Origin: Phycisphaerales bacterium
GTDB taxonomy: Bacteria; Planctomycetota; Phycisphaerae; Phycisphaerales; UBA1924
Assembly: GCA_020853815.1 (NCBI GenBank)
Contig: JADYYE010000036.1
Location: forward strand, 62,001 to 126,000
Length of the DNA stretch: 64,000 nt
Direction: 5' to 3'
Numbering within the stretch: position 1 is the stretch's first letter; every line of letters starts with the position of its first letter. Under the pieces are notes generated by a model, which did no database searches, was not told the DNA's origin, and saw only the letters and a program-made list of their open reading frames with translations. Shown one piece after another: positions 25,164 through 34,118 of the stretch. Both the position numbers and the translations under genes were made by a program.

Positions 25164-26048
25164 CTAGTGGTGGGCCGCCGGGATGCCGACGATGGACACG
25201 CCGAGTTCGTCGGCGGCGTCGAGCATGCGGGCCTTGTCGAGCATGATGACCTCGCCCGCGGCGAGCGCCAGGCACCCGCCCCCGTTCGACGCGAGGTTCT
25301 CGATCGTCTTGATGCCGACCGTCGGCACATCGGAGCGACGGTCGTGCCCGGCCCGCGCGCCCTTGCAGAGCGTCCAGCCCTTGGAGCGGCAGAGCTGCCC
25401 GGTGCGCTCGATCATTCGGTCCGTGCCCTCGACCGCTTCGACCGCGATCACGTCGCGCTCGCGAACCGCGACCGCCTGCCCGATGTCCAGGCTCAGCGTC
25501 TGGGCGAGGAGCGGCCAGGCAAAGTCGATGTCCGCCCGCTGCTCGGGCGTCGGCTGACGGCGCGTCATCACGCCCTCGGTCGAGAGCTCGTCGGGGATCG
25601 GCGCGGTGGAATCGAGGAGCGCCACGCCGCAGCGGTCGAGTTCTTCGGCGATCGCGCTCAGCACCGCGTGCGAGCGTTTGTCGTGGCGAAGGTGGCGGTA
25701 CCAGGCGACGAGCGTGCGCCAGTCGGGGATGTTGCGCAGGACCCGCAAGGGGTCGTGCATCAGCTTGGCCTTGTCGACCTTGCCGACCATGATCGCGTGG
25801 CGGACGCCCATGCCGGAAAGGATTCGCCCCCAAGTGCCGACGCGAAGGACGCCGACCTCGCGGAACGAGGAGCACATGGTGGGAAGCTCGGGCTCGTATT
25901 GCTTGGACAGGCCGAGAGCGTGGACCGGATGTCCCGCCGAACGAAGCCCGCGCGCCACCAAGATGGGCAATCTTCCGCCGCCGGCGATGAGGCCGACCGG
26001 CGTGGGCGGGGGTGGGGGATCGGGCAGGATGGTCAGGGCGCCAGTCAT
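25164..26048 (-). CDS. lpxI: UDP-2,3-diacylglucosamine pyrophosphatase LpxI
   Basis: A 294-residue protein of the LpxI (DUF1009) family. It has the N-terminal GLIAGGGRLPILVA, a central AIMVGKVDKAKLM, and the C-terminal catalytic region with VEAVEGTDRMIERT and SDVPTVGIKTIENL. LpxI hydrolyses UDP-2,3-diacylglucosamine to lipid X plus UMP, an early lipid A step on the inner face of the cytoplasmic membrane. Its presence supports a lipid A-containing outer membrane in this organism. An upstream ATG at 26063 is also in frame; MTGALTIL at 26048 is the likelier start. Other lpx genes are not in the window. Confidence 0.88.
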   Translation of the reverse strand: MTGALTILPDPPPPPTPVGLIAGGGRLPILVARGLRSAGHPVHALGLSKQYEPELPTMCSSFREVGVLRVGTWGRILSGMGVRHAIMVGKVDKAKLMHDPLRVLRNIPDWRTLVAWYRHLRHDKRSHAVLSAIAEELDRCGVALLDSTAPIPDELSTEGVMTRRQPTPEQRADIDFAWPLLAQTLSLDIGQAVAVRERDVIAVEAVEGTDRMIERTGQLCRSKGWTLCKGARAGHDRRSDVPTVGIKTIENLASNGGGCLALAAGEVIMLDKARMLDAADELGVSIVGIPAAHH

Positions 26049-26284
26049 TTCTTCGTGCGGCACACCGCGGACCGGGCCGCGGAAGGGAACACTTTATATC
26101 GGCTTGACGGTTCGTTCCACGATGATTCGGTGATGATGCCAAAAATAATCCGAACACAAAGGGCAACTCGGAATCGCCCGGACCGGCGCACACGCCCGCT
26201 TCCTGACCGACTCGGTCCGGCGTTCCATGTCGTGCCGCGGTTCGGCCGATGTAATCGTGGCCGAACCGGCGACGAGGTGAGATC

Positions 26285-26572
26285 GTGAGCGAGGCGCCAA
26301 AGTCATTCTCCTTGGACATCGTGGAAGGCGGGCCACGTGGCGCGATGCCCGCGGGGTCGGGCGGTCCGGCGGCGTCTTCGTCGGGGGCGGATGGCGATCG
26401 CCCGTACCTGCGAGTCTACTTCTCTTGCGCCAACCAGTACGTCCGCGTCTTCCGCGACCGCGCGGGCGACGGCTACGCGGCCCGATGTCCGACGTGCGGT
26501 AGGTGTATGAAGTTCCGCGTCGGCGACGGCGGGACGTCGCAGAGGTTCTTCGAACTGTCCTGCCGCCGGTAG
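26285..26572 (+). CDS. Small uncharacterised protein with a zinc-ribbon-like C-terminus
   Basis: A 95-residue protein. The first 38 residues are Gly/Ala/Ser-rich and probably disordered. The remainder reads like a compact domain: YLRVYFSCANQYVRVFR, then CPTCGRCMKFRVG, and a terminal ELSC. Four or five cysteines in C-x2-C spacing suggest a metal-binding ribbon. The same layout is found in planctomycete proteins of unknown function. It starts the co-directional run 26285-32557 and is divergent from lpxI across a gap of about 236 bases that must hold both promoters. Confidence 0.65.
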   Translation: MSEAPKSFSLDIVEGGPRGAMPAGSGGPAASSSGADGDRPYLRVYFSCANQYVRVFRDRAGDGYAARCPTCGRCMKFRVGDGGTSQRFFELSCRR

Positions 26573-26608
26573 CACCACGGGCGTTTGGCGTTCGTACACT
26601 CGCCCAGC

Positions 26609-27217
26609 ATGAGCACACCCAGCGCCGGTCCGTATCCGCTCTCGAGACCCACGGGCGTTTGTGCCGCCAGCGGGCGGTCGCTGGCGGTGGGGGAGCGGTA
26701 CGTCGCCGTGCTGGCTGAGTTGCCCGACAGCGACGCGATGGTGCGCCAGGATTTTTCCCTCGACGCGTGGGAAGGCGGCGCGCGTCCCGCGGCTCCCGGT
26801 CGCGTGTTCGCGACGTGGCGCTCGGTCATGCCCGAGCTGACGGCGCCGAAGAAGCTGCTGGTGATGAGTGACGATGAACTGCTCGACCTGTTCGAACAGA
26901 TCTCGGAATCAACGGACCACAAGAAACTGGCGTTTCGGTATGTGCTGGCGATCTTGCTCGTTCGCCGCAAACTGCTGCGGTACTCCGGGGTTCGCGGGCG
27001 CGGCCCGGGTTCGAGGATGCTGGTGTCGCGCAAGCCCACCGCGCCCGGCGCGGAGATGCCGACGCTGGAGGTGGTTGATCCGGGATTGGACGAGGACACG
27101 CTCACGGGCGCGATGCAGCAGATCGGCGAGCTGATGGGGATCGAGGCGACGCCGATGGTTGCGGAAGGCGTGGAGCCCAAGGCCGCGGGCGAGATTCCCG
27201 CCGGAGGGGGCGCATGA
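26609..27217 (+). CDS. Conserved uncharacterised protein of planctomycete type
   Basis: A 202-residue cytoplasmic protein. The N-terminal part has CAASGRSLAVGERYVAVL, followed by an aromatic FSLDAWEGG. The middle has DDELLDLFEQISE and KKLAFRYVLAILLVRRKLLRY, and the end is acidic with DPGLDEDT. The pattern is recognisable from planctomycete genomes, where it stays unnamed. No catalytic motif is visible. The stop overlaps the ATG at 27214 of the lipoprotein frame by four bases, and the genes up to 29951 overlap in the same way, suggesting one operon. The ATG at 26609 is chosen over 26585 because it starts the conserved part. Confidence 0.65.
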   Translation: MSTPSAGPYPLSRPTGVCAASGRSLAVGERYVAVLAELPDSDAMVRQDFSLDAWEGGARPAAPGRVFATWRSVMPELTAPKKLLVMSDDELLDLFEQISESTDHKKLAFRYVLAILLVRRKLLRYSGVRGRGPGSRMLVSRKPTAPGAEMPTLEVVDPGLDEDTLTGAMQQIGELMGIEATPMVAEGVEPKAAGEIPAGGGA

Positions 27218-27318
27218 GCGATCGAGCCGGGGCACGCCGGGGTTCCGCGCCGGGGGACGTGCCGGTGATCGCGAGCACGCGGTCGGGGTGGTTCTCGTGC
27301 GGTTCGCCATCGTGCCAC

Positions 27319-27336
27319 GGACCTGTCCTCAGGTCC
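27319..27336. repeat. GGACCTGAG-type hairpin, copy 2
   Basis: GGACCT (27319-27324) and AGGTCC (27331-27336) around a six-base loop. On the minus strand it reads GGACCTGAG then AGGTCC, like the copies at 25105 and 56281. It lies just before the probable lipoprotein start at 27367. Confidence 0.65.
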
Positions 27337-27366
27337 TTGCGATTGTGGTGCGTGCCTCGCTTCGCC

Positions 27367-28281
27367 ATGTTTCTCGCCACGTTTCTTCTCGCGGCGATCG
27401 CGACCACTCTGCTTCCCGCCTGCGGCGATCAGCCCGTGAAGCCGGGCGACAAGGGTGTCGTGTCCAAGCCCATGAAGCCCGCGCCGTCGTATGAGGACAT
27501 CGCGCGGGCCCAGTCGCTGCGCGTCGCGGACCTCGATCGCCTGTGGGCCCGCGCCACGCTCCGCCTCTACACGATCGACAAGAACGGCGATACCAACGAG
27601 GAAGAGGCCGACGGGCACGTGCAGTACATCCGAGATCGCAAGCTCTTTCTCGCGGTGAAGAAGCTCGGCGAGACCTATTTCCAGCTCGGCTCGAACGACA
27701 CGCTCTTCTGGTGGATCGACCTCTCCGACAGCGATCACAAGGTCGCGCTGGTGGGCGAGCACGCCAAGGCCACGCCCAAGACCGCGGCCCGCTTCGGCCT
27801 CCCCGTTCATCCGCTCGATCTCATCGACGTGCTGTGTCTCCTGCCGTTCCCTGATAAGCCGATCACTTCGCCCAACTGGACGCCCGACGGACGCTATGTC
27901 CGGTTGACGCTGCAGGGACGTTGGGGTCAGCGGAGCGTGTTCCTTGATCCCAAGACGCTTGTGCCGCGGAAGGTCGAGGCGTTTGACGGGCGCGGGGCCC
28001 TGGTGCTGTCGGCGACGATGAGCGAGGACGAGCCCGTGAAGGTGAAGGGCTTGGAGAAGACCAGCGCGACGATCGCGACCGAGATCGAGATCGAGGTGCC
28101 CGCGAGCAGGACCCGCGCGAAGATGTCGCTCCACGATCCCGAGAACCGGCGCGACGGCATCTCCGCGTCGGCCTTCGACCTCAAGTTTCTCCTCGAGCGT
28201 TACGGCGTGAAGGACGCCCGCCTGATGGAGGGCGACGTTGAACCCAAGCCCACGCCTTATGCCGGCGTGAAGATCAGATGA
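27367..28281 (+). CDS. Uncharacterised lipoprotein
   Basis: A 304-residue protein whose N-terminus is a lipoprotein signal: a hydrophobic stretch ending LLPAC, with the probable lipidated Cys19. The body is rich in beta-strand patterns (RATLRLYTIDKNGD, KLFLAVKKLGETYFQL) and resembles LolA/LolB-like lipid-carrier folds in general style, though no motif proves this. An in-frame ATG at 27214 overlaps the previous stop, but the added 51 residues look non-coding and contain a dispersed hairpin, so 27367 is preferred. The stop overlaps the next start (ATGA). Confidence 0.65.
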   Translation: MFLATFLLAAIATTLLPACGDQPVKPGDKGVVSKPMKPAPSYEDIARAQSLRVADLDRLWARATLRLYTIDKNGDTNEEEADGHVQYIRDRKLFLAVKKLGETYFQLGSNDTLFWWIDLSDSDHKVALVGEHAKATPKTAARFGLPVHPLDLIDVLCLLPFPDKPITSPNWTPDGRYVRLTLQGRWGQRSVFLDPKTLVPRKVEAFDGRGALVLSATMSEDEPVKVKGLEKTSATIATEIEIEVPASRTRAKMSLHDPENRRDGISASAFDLKFLLERYGVKDARLMEGDVEPKPTPYAGVKIR

Positions 28282-29951
28282 CGCAGCGCATACGGAACAG
28301 CCCTTGGATCTTGCCGGCGCGAATGCTCGCGATCGTGGCCTGCTGCGTGCTCTCCTTGGGCGCGATGACGGCGCGCGCCGAACCGCCCATGACCACGCGC
28401 GGCGCTGGCGCGCCGGCGGCGGATTCCGCCCCTTCTCACGCGTGGCTGTCGCTTCCTTCCAAGAACGAGTGGATCATCGCGCATGTCCCGCCGCGACGGC
28501 AGGCGATGCCCCCCGACGGCAAGGTGCGCGGCGCCGCCGACGGCACGCTGCGCCGGGCCGCCTCGCTGTCGATCGAACCTTCGGCGATGGCGGCGTTCGG
28601 CGAGGATGTGTACGTCGCCGCCGACGACTTTGACGAACACGGCCAGGCCCTGCGTCGCGTCTGGACGCTGCGCGCGGTGAACACCGGAGTGGGCGATCTG
28701 TGGTCATACGAACCGGGCGACGGCCTGCGCTCCTTGCGATCGCTCCCCTCCGACGGGCGAATGGTCGGACTGGCCGCTTCGGGCGCCGGATTGGTGGCGG
28801 TTCTCGCGGCGGATTCGCCGGCGTCGCGGGTGCGCGTGCTGTGGCTGAATCGCGGCGAGTGGCAAGAACTCGCGACGCCGCGTGATCTCGATCGCTGGGG
28901 CGTGCGGTTGCGGTGCGTCTCGACGCGCGAGGGGTTCACGCTCATCGCGCCGGATGATTCCGGGTCGGGTCGGATCTGGTCCGCGACGCTTCGCGACGGA
29001 AAGGAGCAGGCGCCCGCGATCACCTGGGGCGAGGGCGTGCTGGCGCGCGATCGCTCGCTCCCGACCGGGGCGGCGCCCGTCGAGTTTGCCACGGTGGGGG
29101 GGAGGCTGATCTCGATCGCGCCCGCGGGCCGGGGCGCGCGCGTGCTCTCGGGCGTCGATGCCACGGGATCGAGCGTGCTGGCCACGCTTGAAGGTCTGGA
29201 GCCCGATGCCGCGATCGCGCCGCTCGACAGCCAGGGGCGATTGGTGGTGGCGTGGACGCGGGGCGAGGGCTCGCCGCGCCGCCCGGGCGAGCCCCCCATG
29301 AGCGGTCGCGTGGTGGAGATGATCGAACTCTCGGCCAATACGGGGCGCGTGCTCTACGACGCGCCGAGCCGCGCCGATGGCCCGGTGACTCCCGGCGACC
29401 TTGGCCTGCTCGGGCTGTTGCTCATTGTCGCCATGGGCGTCGCGCTCGTGCTGGTTGTTCGCGGCGGCGAGGAGACCGAGATTTCGCTCCCGCCGGGCAT
29501 GGCGCTGGCGGAGCCCGGACGGCGCATGGTTGCCTCGCTGATCGACGGATTGATCGCGCTGGTGGTCGCCTCGCGTCTTCGCGGCACGCCGTTGCTCGAA
29601 CTGGCGTCGCCCAGCACGTTTGTCACGGGCGAGCTCGTGTGGGTGCTGGCGATCGGGATCGTGGCGGGAGCGACGCTCGGGGCGATGTTTGAGTTCCTGA
29701 CCGGGCGGAGCATCGGAAAGGCGATGGTGGGCGGCCGGGTGATACGCACCACGCCGAACGGCGAGCCGGCGCGGGCGTCGCTGTGGCAGGTGTTGCTGCG
29801 GAATGCGATGAAGTGGGCGCTGCCGCCGCTGTCAATGCTGGCGCTGGTCGAGCCGAGCCGCCGCTCGCGGGTGGACTTGTTGACGCGCACGGCGGTGGTG
29901 GTGGAGTTTGACCCGGACGCGGACGAGCCGGAGCCGGCGGACGATGCCTGA
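28278..29951 (+). CDS. Exported protein with C-terminal RDD membrane domain
   Basis: A 557-residue protein with a signal sequence (to about residue 35, ending ARA) and a large extracytoplasmic region with repeated strand patterns like a beta-propeller (about 80-370). A membrane helix follows near 378-398. The C-terminal RDD domain starts at EPGRRMVASLIDGLIAL and contains TGRSIGKAMVGGRVI. RDD proteins have been linked to ion or small-molecule transport, but the role of the extracellular part is unknown. It overlaps the lipoprotein stop by four bases. The join of a long sensor-like region to RDD is unusual. Confidence 0.65.
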   Translation: MTQRIRNSPWILPARMLAIVACCVLSLGAMTARAEPPMTTRGAGAPAADSAPSHAWLSLPSKNEWIIAHVPPRRQAMPPDGKVRGAADGTLRRAASLSIEPSAMAAFGEDVYVAADDFDEHGQALRRVWTLRAVNTGVGDLWSYEPGDGLRSLRSLPSDGRMVGLAASGAGLVAVLAADSPASRVRVLWLNRGEWQELATPRDLDRWGVRLRCVSTREGFTLIAPDDSGSGRIWSATLRDGKEQAPAITWGEGVLARDRSLPTGAAPVEFATVGGRLISIAPAGRGARVLSGVDATGSSVLATLEGLEPDAAIAPLDSQGRLVVAWTRGEGSPRRPGEPPMSGRVVEMIELSANTGRVLYDAPSRADGPVTPGDLGLLGLLLIVAMGVALVLVVRGGEETEISLPPGMALAEPGRRMVASLIDGLIALVVASRLRGTPLLELASPSTFVTGELVWVLAIGIVAGATLGAMFEFLTGRSIGKAMVGGRVIRTTPNGEPARASLWQVLLRNAMKWALPPLSMLALVEPSRRSRVDLLTRTAVVVEFDPDADEPEPADDA

Positions 29952-30091
29952 TTTGTTCGGTCGGCGTTCGATCGCTGAAGGAAAGTGCGCATTCCGACCG
30001 ATACCCAGACTCAGCGTCGCAGGCCGTCCGTCGGCGGAGGATCCGCCGAGCTTGTGGTCGCTTGGGCGTCGCCAGGTCGGGGGCCCGCGTC

Positions 30092-32557
30092 GTGGAACAG
30101 CCGGGCACGGAAAAGCCAGCGCCGAATGCCCGCCACTGGCGGGAGGTGTGGCAACTCCCGCTCTTGGTGCTGGCGGGCGTGATGCTGGTGGGCGGCGTCG
30201 GGTACCTCGTTTCCAAGAAGCCCAAGGTCGACGTCGAGGGAACGCTCGCGCGGGCCGAGGAAATGATGGGCGAGGACAAGTTCGGCGAGACGCTGGACTA
30301 CCTGAACGCCAACGTGCTCCCGCATCTGAGCCGTTCCGACGTCACGCCGGAGATGCAGGCGAAGTTTCATCAGCTGGTGGCGCGATCGCTGTACCTTGAG
30401 CAGCAGCGGCGTGGATTGGATGTGGCGGCGAACCACACCAATGTCGTGTCGGAGTATCGCGACGCGGAGAAGCTGGGCGCGGCGCTCTCGCCCAACGACG
30501 AGTACTACATCGCCGACACGCTGGCGATGCTGGGCCAACTCGACGAGGCGATCGAGTCGATGCGCAAGGTCGAGGGGATCAAGCCCGCGCAGCGTTTTTC
30601 GCTGTACCGGCGCCTCATCGAGGCGTCGCTGAGAAGCCGGGGCGCGGTGGCGGTGAGCGCCGAGCTCCTGGCGGCGATGCTGAGCGAGCCCGAGATTCCG
30701 CGCGAGGATCGCTTGTGGGCGACGGCGCGCCAGGCCGAGCTCTTCATCGATCACGACAAGCCTGGCGAGGCGATCACGCGGCTGCTGCGATCGCTCCCGC
30801 GACTGGGCGTGACCAGCAGCGAGGGCCTTGGCGAGTTGTACATGCTGCTGGGCGAGGCGTACCTGGCGACGGGCGCGACGGCGGACGCCGCCAAGCAGGC
30901 CGAACGGGCCGCGGAGTTGATGAATCCATCGTCAAATGACTACGCGCGGGTGCTGGTGATGCAGGCGCGGGTTGAGGAGGCGATGGGCGGTGACGAGGCG
31001 TCCCACGAGAGAGCCCGCGATCGCTACGCCGAGGTGATCAGTCGATACGGCGGGTCGGGGGCGGTGCTCGACGCGCGCCGGGGGCTGGCCGAATCCGAGG
31101 CGGCGCTGGGCAACACCAAGGAAGCGATCGAGGCGTACACCGAACTGGTCTCGGAACTGAACGAAGGGAAGTCGACGCGCGAGGTGACGCGGGAGGGCGT
31201 GACCGGCTCGCTCCTGGGCCGGTTCAACGAGCGGAACGCCGCGGGCGAGATGGAAGACGCGTTGCACTACGTGCGTCTGGCGGAGTCGATGTACAAGGGC
31301 GACGACACGCCGCCCGACGTGCTGCGCGCGATCGGCGACGCTTCGATGGCGCTGGGGCAGGAGAAGCTCCCGCCCGAGGACGCGGACGGCGTGCGCACGC
31401 TGATCGACGATTCCGCGGTGCTCGCCGACGTACAGCGGAACCTGATGGACGCGGGCGCGGCGTATCGGGACCACGCCGCCCGCGTGGTGCTCAGTTCCAA
31501 CGAGGACTATGCCAAAAGCCTGTGGTCGTCGGGTGTGGCGTATGACCTGGCGGGTGATCGAGAGAGCGCGATTTCGGCATTCCGGGAGTTCGTCGACGGT
31601 TTCCCGTCGGACCCGCGCCAGCCCGAGGCCAAGTTCCGCCTCGCCCGCGCCCACCAGTCGCGCGGCGAACTGGAGCAGGCCGGCGCCTTGTATCGCGAAC
31701 TCATCGACTCCGGCAGCGCCAGCGGCGAGGCGCGCAGCGGCCCGTGGAGCGACGCCAGCTTTGTGCCACTGGCCGAAACGCTGCTCATGGACAACGACCC
31801 GGCCAACGACGCCACGGCCGAGCAGTTGTTGAACAACGTTGTGGACGGCAAGGTCGGCGGCCAGGGCACCACGCGCTTCCGCGAGGCGCTCCTCCTGCTC
31901 GGCAGCCACTACCACGACGCGGGCAATCACGCCGCGGCGATCCAGCGGCTGACCGAGTTCACGCAGCGATTCTCCGATTCGCCGCGCCTGGCGGTGGCGC
32001 GGTACAAGCTGGCGGATTCGCTGCGGAACTCCGCCCTGGCGATCGACGAGGACCTGCGCCAACGGGCCAACTCCGGCGCCGAGGCACGGGAACTCCAGGC
32101 CGCCCGGCGCGATCGCCTGACCCGGGCGCTCGACCTGTTCGGCCAGGTGCGCACGACCCTGGAAGAGAAGCCCATCGCCAAGCGGTCGGCCCTGGAGGAG
32201 CTCTGCCTGCGCAACTCGTACTTCTACATGGGAGACTGCGCCTTTGACCTTGGTCAGTACGATCCCAAGATGTTCGATCAGGCGGTGGTTCACTACGAGG
32301 CCGCCAAGGACCGCTACAAGGGCGAGCCCGCGTCGATGGTCGCGATGATCCAGGTCGTTCACGTCTACCTGAAACAGGGCGATGTCGCGCGGGCGACGAC
32401 GGCCAACGCCCGCGCTCGCGCGTTCTATGAATCGCTCCCGGAAACCGTGTGGGATGACCCCTCGCTCCCGATCGCGCGGCGCGACTGGGAGCGTTGGCTC
32501 GACGCCACCGCGACCCTGAACCGTCAGGCGAGCGCCGGCGGCGAGGAAGGCCCGTAG
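30092..32557 (+). CDS. Membrane-anchored TPR-repeat protein
   Basis: A protein of about 821 residues with one N-terminal membrane helix (about residues 19-39) and then an almost entirely helical body of tetratricopeptide-like repeats, with pairs such as YYIADTLAMLGQLDEAIESM and FRLARAHQSRGELEQAGALY. TPR proteins of this size usually form scaffolds on the periplasmic side. The start is uncertain: GTG at 30092 gives a natural N-terminus, TTG at 30062 is also in frame, and neither has a clear ribosome-binding site. It lies directly upstream of the flagellar regulators, but a link to flagella is not shown. Confidence 0.75.
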   Translation: MEQPGTEKPAPNARHWREVWQLPLLVLAGVMLVGGVGYLVSKKPKVDVEGTLARAEEMMGEDKFGETLDYLNANVLPHLSRSDVTPEMQAKFHQLVARSLYLEQQRRGLDVAANHTNVVSEYRDAEKLGAALSPNDEYYIADTLAMLGQLDEAIESMRKVEGIKPAQRFSLYRRLIEASLRSRGAVAVSAELLAAMLSEPEIPREDRLWATARQAELFIDHDKPGEAITRLLRSLPRLGVTSSEGLGELYMLLGEAYLATGATADAAKQAERAAELMNPSSNDYARVLVMQARVEEAMGGDEASHERARDRYAEVISRYGGSGAVLDARRGLAESEAALGNTKEAIEAYTELVSELNEGKSTREVTREGVTGSLLGRFNERNAAGEMEDALHYVRLAESMYKGDDTPPDVLRAIGDASMALGQEKLPPEDADGVRTLIDDSAVLADVQRNLMDAGAAYRDHAARVVLSSNEDYAKSLWSSGVAYDLAGDRESAISAFREFVDGFPSDPRQPEAKFRLARAHQSRGELEQAGALYRELIDSGSASGEARSGPWSDASFVPLAETLLMDNDPANDATAEQLLNNVVDGKVGGQGTTRFREALLLLGSHYHDAGNHAAAIQRLTEFTQRFSDSPRLAVARYKLADSLRNSALAIDEDLRQRANSGAEARELQAARRDRLTRALDLFGQVRTTLEEKPIAKRSALEELCLRNSYFYMGDCAFDLGQYDPKMFDQAVVHYEAAKDRYKGEPASMVAMIQVVHVYLKQGDVARATTANARARAFYESLPETVWDDPSLPIARRDWERWLDATATLNRQASAGGEEGP

Positions 32558-32598
32558 GAATAAACCGATGCGTCGGCGGAGCCGGCGGTGAGGTCAGG

Positions 32599-33096
32599 AT
32601 GACCAGGGAACCCAGCACCAATTCCAGGCCGCGAACGATCGATCCCACGACGCAGGGCCTGTACGCGCGCTTGTGCCGCGTGCTCGATCGCCAGCGCGAG
32701 CTGCTCGACCAGCTCGCGGAGATGTCGCCGCGTCAGCAGGAGGCGGTCGAGGGCGAGGACCCCGAATCGCTCATCCAGGTGCTCTCGTCGCGACAGGAAT
32801 TGATCGATGAATTGACAGCGCTCGAGCCCGAGGTCGTGACGCTGCGGCGTGAGTGGGCCCAGCGCGCCGATTCCGACGACGTGCAACGCCGGGCCGTCGC
32901 CGAGCGATTCGACGCGACCACGCTGCTCGCGGCCAGGGTGACTTCCGCCGACACGCGATACCTCGAAGAACTCAAGCGTCAGCGTGAGCGGCTCGCGGGC
33001 GACCTGGCCGCGATCACCCGCGGCCAATCCGCCAATCGCGCCTACGAGGCCAAGCCCAGCGCGCCCGGCGCACGCTTCCAGGACCACGAAATCTGA
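32599..33096 (+). CDS. FlgN-like flagellar export chaperone
   Basis: A 165-residue helical protein with long amphipathic helices (LYARLCRVLDRQRELLDQLAE, and ALEPEVVTLRREW near the middle) and a basic C-terminus. Size and pattern suit the FlgN family, which escorts hook-filament junction proteins FlgK and FlgL to the export gate. The two-base gap to the kinase gene and the position at the head of the flagellar locus support a flagellar role. Sequence identity to FlgN is low, so the call rests on fold pattern and context. Confidence 0.55.
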   Translation: MTREPSTNSRPRTIDPTTQGLYARLCRVLDRQRELLDQLAEMSPRQQEAVEGEDPESLIQVLSSRQELIDELTALEPEVVTLRREWAQRADSDDVQRRAVAERFDATTLLAARVTSADTRYLEELKRQRERLAGDLAAITRGQSANRAYEAKPSAPGARFQDHEI

Positions 33097-33098
33097 CC

Positions 33099-34118
33099 AT
33101 GCTCGAAATCCCCAACCAATCTCGTGGTGCGGAGAGCAAGGCGATCACGCCCGGTGAGCTGGCCGAGCTGATGGCGGCGTTCAGCCAGGTGACCGCGCGT
33201 CTGGAGGCGACGCACGACCAGCTCCGAAGCGAGGTGGTCCGGCTGACCGGTGAACTGAAGAGCGCGAGCGAGCAATTGGAGCGGGCGCGGCGGCTTTCCG
33301 CCCTGGGAGAAAGGGCCGCGGGCATCGCCCACGAGGTGCGGAACCCTCTTGGCTCGATCCGCCTCTACGCCCGCCTGCTCGATCAGGACCTGAGCGATCG
33401 ACCCGGCGAGAGGGCGACGGTGGGGAAGATCGCGGCGGCCGCCAAGCACCTCGACGGCATCGTGGGGGATGTGCTGACGTTTTCACGGGAGTTCCGGATC
33501 CGACGCGAACCGGTCGAGGCCTCGGCGATCGTGGAGCGAGCGCTGGAGTGCTGCCGCCACGACGGCGTGCCGGGCGCGAGCGTGATCCCGGTCCACGTCG
33601 AGGTCCCGGACGTCGAGCTCTTTGTGGACTCGTCACTCTTCATTCAGGCCCTGGTGAACGTGATCCGCAATGCGTTCGAGGCGATGGCGGAATGTAAGCC
33701 CCCCTCTTCCGGGCACCTTCTCAATATTTCATGTGAGCGACGGATGGTGGCGGCGGGGAAATCCCGGCGTCGCCGGATGGTGTCGATCCGGGTCTCGGAC
33801 ACCGGGCCCGGCGTGCCGCAAGACGTGCGGGCACGGATGTTTAACCCGTTTTTTACCACCCGCTCGGCGGGGACTGGCCTCGGTCTTGCGATCGTTCATC
33901 GCATCATCGACGCGCACGAAGGACGAATTGTTGTGGAAAACCGGCAAGATTCCGACTCGACGAGCGGCGCGATTTTTGTTCTGATGGTGCCATGTGCCCC
34001 GCCACGCCCGGACGGCGCGGCCCGGCACAGCGAACGCGCGTCGGTCGTGGTCGTGCCCGCCAAGGCAGGGGAGCTCGCACGATCAGAACCATCCTGGTCG
34101 TTGACGACAAGGAAATGA
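33099..34118 (+). CDS. Cytoplasmic sensor histidine kinase, FleS/FlrB type
   Basis: A 339-residue kinase without membrane helices. A coiled N-terminal region is followed by the H-box ALGERAAGIAHEVRNPLGSI (His78). The ATPase domain has VNVIRNAFEAM (N-box), DTGPGVP (G1) and FNPFFTTRSAGTGLGL (F/G2). It should phosphorylate the adjacent NtrC-type activator, as FlrB/FlrC and FleS/FleR do in controlling mid-stage flagellar genes. After the ATPase domain the frame continues for about 40 residues that overlap the activator frame by 127 bases. These residues (ending SLTTRK) look unstructured. Confidence 0.85.
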   Translation: MLEIPNQSRGAESKAITPGELAELMAAFSQVTARLEATHDQLRSEVVRLTGELKSASEQLERARRLSALGERAAGIAHEVRNPLGSIRLYARLLDQDLSDRPGERATVGKIAAAAKHLDGIVGDVLTFSREFRIRREPVEASAIVERALECCRHDGVPGASVIPVHVEVPDVELFVDSSLFIQALVNVIRNAFEAMAECKPPSSGHLLNISCERRMVAAGKSRRRRMVSIRVSDTGPGVPQDVRARMFNPFFTTRSAGTGLGLAIVHRIIDAHEGRIVVENRQDSDSTSGAIFVLMVPCAPPRPDGAARHSERASVVVVPAKAGELARSEPSWSLTTRK

